Source: Adiantum capillus-veneris (lineage: Eukaryota; Streptophyta; Polypodiopsida; Polypodiales; Pteridaceae). Taken from it: 64,000 bases of DNA. A program made the translations under genes and the position numbers. Positions 55,942 through 64,000 of this stretch are shown in pieces. The notes beneath the pieces were generated by a model. That model worked only from the letters and a program-made list of their open reading frames with translations. It made no database searches and was not told the DNA's origin. The first letter of the stretch is position 1. Every line of letters starts with the position of its first letter. The stretch is taken from the NCBI GenBank assembly GCA_014529385.2, contig CM043968.1:132256018-132320017 (forward strand), read 5' to 3'.

Positions 55942-57720
55942 GTGTGCCTCTTGTAGAATTTATAAATACTCATCCTCGCGGGCACAGCGTCTAAGAACAT
56001 CATCTTTTCCTCTCTTATAAAGAGTTCCAGCCAGTAAGCAATAGGGTTCACATTCCTTGATTAATTTTTGAGCTATATCTTTTCGCAGTTCTTTGGGTGG
56101 AAAACCATTAACTAAGAAGTTAACAATCTTTTCACTCCATTCAGGCATTGTCTCAACAATGAACAAAGGAGTATCAGGCAATTCATCATCAACCCCCGTA
56201 GGAGCTTCGTCATTAGGGATACGAGATAAATGATCCTCCATGACATGTTTCCTCCCAGGCCTCACAACAACGGTGAAGTCAAACTCAAGAAGAATTAACA
56301 ACCATCGTGTAATTCGACCTGTGGAACACGGCTTGTTTACCAAATATAGCAATGCTTGTTTACCAAATATAGCAATGCTTGATGATCAACATAAAACACA
56401 AACTTGGTAGCAAGAAGGTAATAGCGAAATTTCTTTACTGCGTAAATCATAGCTAGACCTTAGCGCTCTGTAGTATTGTAGTTCATCTCGGTATCATTTA
56501 ATTGGTGACTTGCAAAGCTAATAGGGTAGTCCAATTTATGTTCTCCTGGTTGAGTTAGAACACACCCAATATCAAAATTTGATGCATCAATATGCACATG
56601 AAAAGGTACATTCCAATCAGGTGTTCGCAGAATTGGAGCACTTGTTAGGGCCTTCTTTAATAACTCATAAGATTGATGACATTCTTCCGTCCAGTGAAAC
56701 TCGATAAGAAGCTTGTACAATGGACGCGCTATCTCGACAAAGTTTAAAATAAATCTTTGATAATAACAAACATGGCCCATAAATCTTTGAACTCCTTTAT
56801 AGTTCGTAGGTGGTGGCAAATCGGCAATGGCTTTAATCTTACTCTCATCTGTGGCTATCCCGTTCTTGGACACTATATGCCCTAGAATGACTCCATGCTT
56901 AACCCAAAATTGGCATTTGAAAGGGTTCAATGAGATGCGATAAAATCTGCACCTTTCAAATATTTTTCGTAGATATAACAAATGCTTCTCCCAAGAAGAA
57001 TAAACACAAAGGTCGTCTAGGAAAGCTTCACAAAACTCCCTTAGAAAAAGTGTTTATTAATCGTTGGAATGTAGCAGGGGCATTTATTAAGCTAAAAGCC
57101 ATAACACGAAATGCAAACACTCCAAACTTTGTGATAAAAGCAGTTTTAGCTTGGTCCTCTAATGCAATTGTGATTTGATTGTAACCAGAGTACCCATCTA
57201 AAAAGCTATAAGCTTCCTTGCCCGCAACTCTTTCAAGCACATGTTCTAAATATGGCAAGGGATAACGATCTCTCCTAGTGGCTGCATTAACTTTCTTGAG
57301 GTCCACGCACACTCTTAGTTTCCCATTCTTTTTTGGAACAATGACTATTGAAGAAACCCATTCTGAGTGCTCAATAGGGTATATGAATCCACATTGGATA
57401 AGTTTTGCAATCTCCTCTTGTACAATTTTGGCGTACTTAGGATTCATTGGATAGGGTCGTTGCTGGACGGGTTTAGCAGTGTTGATCATGGGAATTGTAT
57501 GTTGCACCACAGAAGGTGGAACGCCCTTCATGTCATGATATGTCCAAGCAAAGATATCCTTGTATTCCTTGAGGAGCTCCTTAAGTACAACCTCTTCAGT
57601 TTCGGTAAGGTCTTGAGCAATAAAGACTGGTTTAGACTCCTCACCTGGTTCTGCTAATTCTATCTCTTTAACTACCGCTGGACCATCATAGACTCCACCG
57701 CTTCCATTGGTAGGTATTCG
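55942..57720 (-). pseudogene. pol: G2 reverse transcriptase and RNase H
   Basis: In minus order: an N-terminal approach (KEYKDIFAWTYHDMKGVPP), RT motifs PKKNGKLRVCVDLKKVN, DGYSGYNQI (first catalytic Asp) and FGVFAFRVMAFSLINAPATFQ. A one-base frame shift near 57040 follows, then AFLDDLCVYSS with the catalytic DD, LGHIVSKNG and the RNase H start (HVHIDASNFDIGCVLTQ). There is a TAA at 56460, then YAVKKFRYYLL and HVMEDHLSRIP. A 23-base tandem duplication (56336-56381) shifts the frame inside RNase H. The RT lacks an adjacent upstream protease. Motifs fit a non-chromoviral Ty3/gypsy; the exact lineage is not assigned. Confidence 0.88.
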
Positions 57721-58536
57721 TTAGGCTTTGGCATACACAACCTTTCGCTCCCCCGTGGAATAAGATTTAAAATGTTCAGGAGCCGTATGTAAGTCAGCAG
57801 GCTCTTGTCCTGACAAAGACCTTTCTTTTAGTTCTGCCTCCTTTTGTTGTTGAGCTAACTCTCGGTTTTGACGTCTTCTTATAGTTCGACTCAATTTCTT
57901 CTCTATAACCTCCAATTGAGCGAGGTCAATGGGTCGTGGGATGCACCACATGACACTCTGGAGATGTTCACCCCAATTGTCTACTAGCTTTCGATGAGCA
58001 TCACATGCCCCTAGATAGCTAAGCCATTCTGTAGTAGATCTTTCCTTGTTTATCCTAGCTCTCACATTTGCTCGATATCGTCGTCTCTTATATGACCTTT
58101 GTTTCTTGTTAAGGTTTTGATTTTGGTAAATGTTTGAACTCGACTGGCTTGATAGGTCTTCGCTTGTATCTTCTTCACTCTCATATAAATTACCATAGAT
58201 GGTTGTACTAGACCTTGAGTGTTCAGTTTCTATACTTGGCTCACTCGATGTTTCCTCAGGTTTTGAATCCATTTCTCCCTGAGATTCCGTTTCTGATGTG
58301 TATTGTCCTGAAGCCTTTGAGGAATCATCGGTTTCACTCTTAGGTAGGTGTACCTCTTTCTTATCATCGGATGTTACATGCGCTACACCTAACATGTTTA
58401 CTGGTGCAATCTGTGGTATCTCTTCCCCATCTGGTGTTACCCAGGTTGTTCCTCTAGCTCCCCATGTATCTATAGTTGCTGCTAAGTGTACCCAATCGAC
58501 ATTGTCTGACTCAGCCATTCCAGGTAGGATATCCAT
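57721..58536 (-). CDS. G2 gag-position ORF, weak similarity
   Basis: Open from a plausible ATG at 58536 (MDILPGMAESDN) to a TAA at 57721. The frame continues upstream to 58650 without an ATG. The protein has an N-terminal VDWVHLAATIDTWGARGTTW region, a Ser/Glu-rich acidic middle, and a basic part (KKQRSYKRRRYRANVRARIN) followed by helices (QLEVIEKKLSRTIRRRQNREL). No capsid or CCHC motif was found, so calling it Gag rests on position only. The stop at 57721 is in the same frame as the RT reading that follows, so Gag-Pol would need stop read-through, or the stop is a mutation. Confidence 0.5.
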   Translation of the reverse strand: MDILPGMAESDNVDWVHLAATIDTWGARGTTWVTPDGEEIPQIAPVNMLGVAHVTSDDKKEVHLPKSETDDSSKASGQYTSETESQGEMDSKPEETSSEPSIETEHSRSSTTIYGNLYESEEDTSEDLSSQSSSNIYQNQNLNKKQRSYKRRRYRANVRARINKERSTTEWLSYLGACDAHRKLVDNWGEHLQSVMWCIPRPIDLAQLEVIEKKLSRTIRRRQNRELAQQQKEAELKERSLSGQEPADLHTAPEHFKSYSTGERKVVYAKA

Positions 58537-58657
58537 ATAAGGAGAGTTCTCCCCAATATCCGTGTCTTTGTTACACGTTGTGAGCGGGATGGAAACACAC
58601 AGAACGCCTCTATAACGACCCGACACACACTCTTGGGAAGATACACACACACACTAT

Positions 58658-58666
58658 GGGGCACCA
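58658..58666 (-). other. Possible primer binding site of G2
   Basis: Minus strand TGGTGCCCC, of the general form seen at the start of many gypsy interiors. It lies between the LTR region on the right and the gag-position ORF. No flanking LTR end (CA) was identified, so the call is weak. Confidence 0.3.
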
Positions 58667-58744
58667 CTCGGCTTACACAAACAGCCTGACCGAGACAGGG
58701 AACACACCTCTAGAGTGAGAGGAGAGAGACTATCCACTTGCCCA

Positions 58745-59715
58745 CTCCACACAGACACACACACACACACCCAAAAAACTCAGCTCAAAAGAGGAGAATT
58801 TCTGATGTTTAGATACAATTGAGCTTGGGCCAACACCAATGGGGCAAATAGCTCACACAGTATGGGCAAAATAAGCCAGATATAATCACAAACTAGAGCA
58901 GAAACTTCGCTTATAGGAGAAACTTACACAGAAAAACAGCAGAAAAAGAGTAAGGAAGTTGACAAAATGGACAGCGCCATCGCGTCCGGAACGGCCCAAA
59001 ACCCCAGTCTACAATGTCAAAGTGCTCAAATCCGACCTCGGATGAGCAGTTTTCGGCCAAAATAAGCTCCAAAATGAGCAAAAACACACCTGCGGCTGTT
59101 CCTCCTCTCTTCTCCACGTTTTCTCTGGTCTTCTCTCTGTTTTTTCAGTTCCCACACTTAGATTTATTAGTTGGGCACCCTTGGCCTTTTAGATGACCTC
59201 AAACAGACCCCGAACAGGTCAAAAATTGACCTCGCAGTGCATAGTTGTCACCTTTTTGCATCATCCGCACACCTGGCACTCAGCTTTTTTCCAATAATGC
59301 ATCTCCCCACCACGTGAAGTGGCCCCAAAAATTGATTCTCATGATGACCTTTCTGCATAACTCTCACAAGAAAACACCACTTTGTGTCCGTATTCATCCA
59401 CGTGCAAATATTGACCCCGTTCGGCCTCCTGACGCCACTCGATGCCATCTGACGCACCTGCTGACCTCATGTCGTCGGCCCGCGGATAGCCTCCTCGAGA
59501 AGTTTTACGCGCTACCAACTCCTCCTTATTGTAGAAAGAACACACTAGCACTGATAATAGTGAAAATCGCTGCACTATGTACACCCTGTCCTACCTGTAC
59601 ACACGTGGGCCCCACGTAACCACCTGGCTAAGGAAAATGGGCAATCCTTTATTTGATGCACCATGCATGTATATGTACATATGCGCAATCGCTTGCTCCA
59701 AAAAACTCCTGACAT
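58745..59715 (-). repeat. 3' LTR of gypsy element G1 (inner end approximate)
   Basis: On the minus strand it starts TGTCAGGAG right after the G1 coding end and the purine-rich GGGGATGGGC. It matches the LTR at 25011-25973 over nearly 1 kb, up to a TG repeat. The distal end is uncertain between the TG repeat (about 58745) and 58670. G2 interior sequence follows directly, without another recognisable LTR. Confidence 0.78.
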
Positions 59716-59742
59716 AATTTGCCCATCCCCTAGCCTGCTAGA

Positions 59743-60804
59743 TCATTCATGATCAGCAGCAGCAAAAAGAGATATGAGACTCGCCGCATCACAGGTCTCC
59801 TCATCCCTCACCAACACTCCTTGATCCACATACAACTCATCCTGCTCGACCATCATCAATCTAGCATGATACAATTTAAGACGCAACCCATTTACCCTTG
59901 ACTTATGTAGAACACCATCCAGGTTAGCCAGCTGATATGTGCCATTTGGAAAACACTCCACTACCTTGAAAGGGCCTTCCCACTTAATTTGAAACTTCTT
60001 TTGGAAGGTGTTGTCCAGCTTACTATTGTAGCGCAAAACCAAGTCATGTTTCTTGATACCCTTACTTTTAACCTTTTCATTTATCTTTGCCAAAGCCTTA
60101 TCCTGCATCTGCCCATAATGCTCCAATGCGCTCATCCTATCCAACTGGACCTCTTGTAACTGGAAGAGCCTCTCTTTGAATGCATCACTAGGCAACCCAA
60201 GCAACTTCTCTAACATCTTGACCGCAGGCAACTCTACCTCCACAGGCAATAGTGCTTCCTTTCCATACACCAAATGAAATGGAGTAAACCCTGTACCTGT
60301 CTTCACTGAAGTACGGTAAGCCCATAATGCACTAGGCAATTCCAAATCCCAATTATTTCCTTGGTGCTCTGTCACTTTAGTAAGAATTTGTACCAACTCA
60401 CCATTGAATCTTTCATTTAAGCCATTACACTGCGGGTAATAAGGAGTGGTATGCTGGTGCCTAATCTTCATCTTTGTGCATAAGAAGTCTAGCAGTTTAG
60501 CTCTAAATCCTGGCCCCTTATCTGAAAGTAGCTCTAATGGCACCCCAAACTTGCAACATATTTCATCATACACAAATTTTGCCACATCCTTTGCAGTGAT
60601 TTGTTTTACTGCTATAGCCTCTGCCCATCTAGAGAGATAGTCCACTGCCGTCAAGATATAGCTTTTGCCCCTGCTTGTGATAGGTAACGGGCCTATTGCA
60701 TCAATCCCCCACTTTTCAAACACATCAAACGCCATAATGGTTTTTCGTAGCTCTGGCTCCAACACTCTCTTCCCAAATGCTTGACATCTATTGCAAGACC
60801 TACA
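59743..60804 (-). CDS. pol: G1 integrase
   Basis: After the TAG at 60805, the second half of the HHCC finger (CRSCNRCQ) is followed by the catalytic core: KWGIDAIGPLP (Asp), ELLSDKGPGF (Asp) and GLNERFNG (Glu). Then come ALWAYRTSVKTGTGFTPFHLVYGKEALLPVE and a C-terminal region with KWEGPFKVVECFPNGTYQL. The frame is open to the natural stop at 59743. It would insert G1 DNA; the stop in the zinc finger separates it from the rest of pol. Confidence 0.9.
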   Translation of the reverse strand, partial: CRSCNRCQAFGKRVLEPELRKTIMAFDVFEKWGIDAIGPLPITSRGKSYILTAVDYLSRWAEAIAVKQITAKDVAKFVYDEICCKFGVPLELLSDKGPGFRAKLLDFLCTKMKIRHQHTTPYYPQCNGLNERFNGELVQILTKVTEHQGNNWDLELPSALWAYRTSVKTGTGFTPFHLVYGKEALLPVEVELPAVKMLEKLLGLPSDAFKERLFQLQEVQLDRMSALEHYGQMQDKALAKINEKVKSKGIKKHDLVLRYNSKLDNTFQKKFQIKWEGPFKVVECFPNGTYQLANLDGVLHKSRVNGLRLKLYHARLMMVEQDELYVDQGVLVRDEETCDAASLISLFAAADHE

Positions 60805-61149
60805 CTAATGGTGAACATCCTTGTGCAAACTAGGCCATACATACCCCTCTTGCAAAATCTTATGCAAGGTGATCTTTAGAGCAAAATGGCCACCACATGC
60901 GCCTTCATGATTCTCTTCCAACACTCTGTAAAGCTCCTCCCGCCAAGGTACACGTCTCAACACGAGATCAGCCCCTTTCATGTATAAGACATCACCAATC
61001 AATTTGTACCTGTATGCTCTACGCACAAAGCCATACTTCTTAGACTTCTGAATCTCCTTTGGAATGATTCCTGTTAGTAAAAACTCCTCTTCTTGAGCCA
61101 AACTTTCCCGGCCATGATAAAGAGGTAAAGTGGTCCTCAGCACAAATAG

Positions 61150-61540
61150 CTCCCCAATCATGCCTTGAGCTGCTTCATGTGCCTCTCCATTTAGAGCACG
61201 TTCAATGTGTCTTATGATCCATGCTTCGAAATTTTTTAATAGGACTTTAATACTGAACCACATTTCCTTCAATGAGGTGTTCTTGCTCTTCCACACACCC
61301 AGCACTTGCTTCACCACTAACAAGGCATCACCTTTTATGCTCAACCTTCGAACCCCATGCTTCAAACAAATGTGTAATCCGGCTTCCAATGTAGCATATT
61401 CAGCCTCATTGTTACTATGTGCATCCAATTTGAACCCTCTCTTGCATACTAGCTTCCCCTCTGGATCATAAAGTGCTATACCCCCTGAAGCTGCATCGTG
61501 GCTCTTTCTGTATGAACCATCAAAGAACAACACATGTGCA
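61150..61540 (-). CDS. pol: G1 second (archaeal-type) RNase H
   Basis: HVLFFDGSYRK, GGIALYDPEGKLV, NNEAEYATLEAGL, IKGDALLVVKQVLG and HIERALNGEAHEAA follow the archaeal-type RNase H pattern. Asp, Glu and Asp are in place. The fourth acidic position, usually in an N-x-x-A-D segment, reads H (GEAHEAA). In the Tat lineage this extra domain is thought to support or replace the original RNase H, whose own motifs (LADLLTYK end) are more decayed. Confidence 0.82.
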
Positions 61541-63289
61541 TTGCTGATCTGTGGCACTTCTTCAACTACCTTTCTCACCACCTCTTCCTTAACAATAAGG
61601 GGATTCTCCTTGTAGGTCAACAAATCAGCTAGGGTAGCCCTTGTACTATCTTCCACTAGAAAAGAGAACTCAAACTCTTGCAGCTCAATTACCCATTTCT
61701 TCACCACATTTGACATGTTAGTACCATTAATTAACTGTGGCAAAAAGGCATAACTCGTCAAGAAAACAAAAGGCCGTGGTAGCAAGTAATGACGAAATCG
61801 TCGACAAGCAAATATTACACTGGCCATCACTAGCTCTACTTCCGATAACTTTCTCTCCGCTACCAACTTCACTCAGCTTGCACAATACACTGGCCTCATA
61901 TAATGGCTGCCCTTCCCCTTTTGCAATAGCATGGCTCCGATGGCATCATCCCTTGCTGATGGATTGGCATAAAAAACTTTCTCCCAATCAGGAGCCTGCA
62001 TGGCTGACAACCCCCCTAACACCTCTTTCACCTCTTGAAACACTTCTTCACACTTGTCATCCCATTGCAACGGATCATGCTTTGCCACTTGCTGTAATGG
62101 ATAAAGAAGCTGTGAAGACAATGGAATAAACCGTGCCATGTACTTCACTTTGTGTATAAAGGTTGCCAATTGCTTTGTACTCATAGGTGATGGAAGAAGA
62201 ATAATAGACTTCACCTTATCTGGATCAGCCTCAATGACATTTTCTGACACCATATGGCCCAATAACTTCACCCTTGGCTGTGCTAGATGACATTTCTTTG
62301 GATTTAGTTGTCCTCCACATTCATCACATCGAGACAATACCATCTGCAGCTTCTCATGGTGATCAGCCCTACTGCTATAGACACAGAAGTCATCCATAAA
62401 AGCTTTAACACAACTACCAATGAATGGTTCCAACACCCAATTTGCTCTCTCTTGATAGAAGGAAGGTCCATTTGACAACCCAAATGGCAATATTGTGTAG
62501 CAATAGCAGCCCCATGGCGTAATAAAAGTTGTCTTTGTGCGGTCTTTAAGAGAAATCTTTAATTGAAAATAGCCTGAAAAACCATCACACACACTGTACC
62601 TCTCATAACCTGCCACTGAATCCAAGATCTGATCGATGAATGGAAGAGGATATGGGTTCTTCTTAGTGGCTGCGTTTAAGGGTTTAAAATCCACACAAAT
62701 TATCCACTTCCCATCCTTCTTTGGACTAACTACAACTGGACTCACCCATTCTATGGTCTCCACTGGAACTATGAACCCCGCCTTCAATAACTTGTCCACC
62801 TCTTCTCACAAGTCTTCCATTTGCTCTTGACCCATCCTTCTTAGCCTTTGCCGCACTGGCTTAGCACCTTCTTTCAACTCTATATGCATCTCTTCACCCT
62901 TGAACCCTCTGATCTCTTCATATGAAGTAATGAACAAATCAGGAAAACTAGCCAGCATATGCAAATATATATCCTTCTCCATAGCTGAGAGGTCTCCACT
63001 GATCATTTGTGTTATCAATTCCTGCTTCTTTGACAACTCAACCTTGGTTTGCATCAGCCCTTCAATCACTTCATAAGGCCCTTCACTTTCATCTTCAACC
63101 TCATTCTCAAATGCAACTAAACCACACTACTGGATTTCTTTATCCATCAAAAGAAATGCAACATCAACATCCTCATCACTGTTGGTAGTGCTATCACTGT
63201 CCTCATCTGTCACCGTGGAAGAGTCTTCATCACTAGACTCATCCTCATCTTCATAAAGCTCCTCTAATCGTTTCCTTGTGTCCATATTA

Positions 63290-63690
63290 TAAAGCTTCTT
63301 GGTACCTGTCTTTCCATAGAGGCTAATCGTACCATGTCGCCAATCTTGAACAGCTCCCACTGCACGTAACCGTGGTCTGCCCAGTATAATAGGATATGCT
63401 CCCAACCCTGCTGGCATCACATGAAAATCAACCACTGCCTTTGCATCATATGCCTCCACTTCTAAGCTCTTTACAACACCTAAGCATTTTACTTTTTGAT
63501 GGTTTGCCAATCTGATCCGAAAGCCTGACACCCCAGCCACTGTGAAACCCATCTTCTCAACGCATGAGTGTGTTATGACGCATATTTGGGCTCCGCCATC
63601 CACATAACCTTGTCCCAAATTTTTCCTTTTATGCCACACATCTACTATTGGACAAATGTCTGGTAGCTCATCCATTGCCAACACCTTTAC
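63290..63690 (-). CDS. pol: G1 protease domain with D-G-G active-site motif
   Basis: The domain follows a basic Gag end and reads LGQGYVDGGAQICVIT, where D-T/S-G-A is normal. It continues with the glycine-containing VKCLGVVKSLEV, FHVMPAGLGAYPIILGRPRLR (the ILG motif) and WRHGTISL. The Asp is kept; Ser/Thr is replaced by Gly. Position (before RT) is canonical, in contrast to G2. It is followed by a Glu/Asp/Ser-rich spacer before the TAG at 63127. Confidence 0.8.
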
Positions 63691-64000
63691 TGAACCTCTC
63701 TCTGGCTCTTTCTCCATTGGGTTAACCATCCTCTTCCACTGTCGCTTTAGCTTAGGCACCATCTCTATAAGCTGCCCAAAAGTAACATCTGCCTTCCTGC
63801 TCGTCAGATCCTCCCTCAAGTCATAGCTTAATTGCCCATCCCCTAGTGGAAAATCTGAAACATGAAACTTTCGACGAGCTCTCCTTTTCCTCTTGGCCTT
63901 GACATCCTCGCCTTCATGGCTCTTTCCTTTCTTCTTACTAGGACCTGGGGCACTTCTTCCTTCCTTATCCTCTGTGGTCCTCTTCCCAATAGGCATCACT

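Larger units (their letters stand above)
59743..63999 (-). pseudogene. pol: Gypsy element G1 polyprotein (Tat-like, dual RNase H), cut by window edge
   Basis: One continuous minus-strand frame of about 1,418 codons, with four in-frame stops only: TAG 63127, TGA 62806, TGA 61873, TAG 60805. Order: Lys/Arg-rich Gag end, protease (about 63690-63290), RT (about 62800-62150) with YSVCDGFSGYFQ and AFMDDFCVYSS, and gypsy RNase H (about 62000-61590). A second RNase H of archaeal type follows (61540-61150), then integrase (60910-59900). The second RNase H, placed between RNase H and integrase, is the hallmark of the Tat lineage (Ogre/Retand). No frame shift was detected. The Gag start and 5' LTR lie outside the window. 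Confidence 0.9.

Overview
The window reads as nuclear DNA from a land plant with a large, transposon-rich genome. All recognisable coding matter belongs to plant-type Ty1/copia and Ty3/gypsy LTR retrotransposons, a Penelope-like reverse transcriptase family, a tRNA-derived SINE and non-autonomous LTR elements. They are separated by long GA, CA and TA microsatellites. No host gene, tRNA gene, rRNA gene or organellar/bacterial gene was recognised. Penelope-like elements are rare in flowering plants and known from conifers and some other green lineages, so a gymnosperm, fern or lycophyte is a reasonable guess, but the sequence does not prove it.

Layout. 1-4.5 kb: minus-strand gag-protease remnant of an LTR element, flanked by two copies of its LTR in inverted rather than direct orientation. 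4.5-7.4 kb: no genes. 7.4-24.1 kb: two head-to-tail copies (T1, T2) of a retroelement-like unit of about 5.7 kb, with a tRNA-type SINE, GA and G tracts and a minus-strand coiled-coil gag-like protein. T1 carries a complete Ty1/copia insertion (8722-13550, 5-bp duplication CTGTA), and T2 keeps the matching empty site. 24.1-29 kb: near-palindromic repeats, a truncated gypsy LTR, a perfect 71-bp foldback, a fragment of a composite found intact at 38-46 kb, and a copia RNase H fragment.

29-35 kb and 46.3-50.9 kb: three copies (A, B, C) of a Penelope-like element. Each body is followed by a repeated 3' module that starts with two interlocked inverted repeats and CA tracts. A and B are head to tail, and a partial 3' module also precedes A. 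Copies share apparent frame shifts, and copy A has lost exactly the catalytic YMDD segment by an in-frame deletion. 35.5-38.1 kb: a duplicated 1.1-kb block of unknown nature, split by a TA/CA microsatellite and containing a perfect 48-bp foldback. 38.1-46.3 kb: a minus-strand element N with 2-kb LTRs and only about 0.66 kb of interior, into which a mini-LTR element M (141-bp LTR, duplication ACTTA) inserted.

50.9-58.65 kb: minus-strand Ty3/gypsy element G2. Its interior reads gag-like ORF, RT, RNase H, integrase and then an aspartic-protease domain after integrase, with a further small intact 140-residue ORF in the env position. 58.7-64 kb: the 3' part of a second gypsy element, G1, of the Tat-like dual-RNase-H type. 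It has one long frame broken only by four stop codons, and its LTR abuts G2.

Nothing here works as a host pathway; the window is a record of nested insertion, tandem duplication, foldback formation and decay. The most unusual items are the Penelope-like family with its interlocked 3' inverted repeats and shared frame shifts, and the G2 polyprotein order with protease downstream of integrase.
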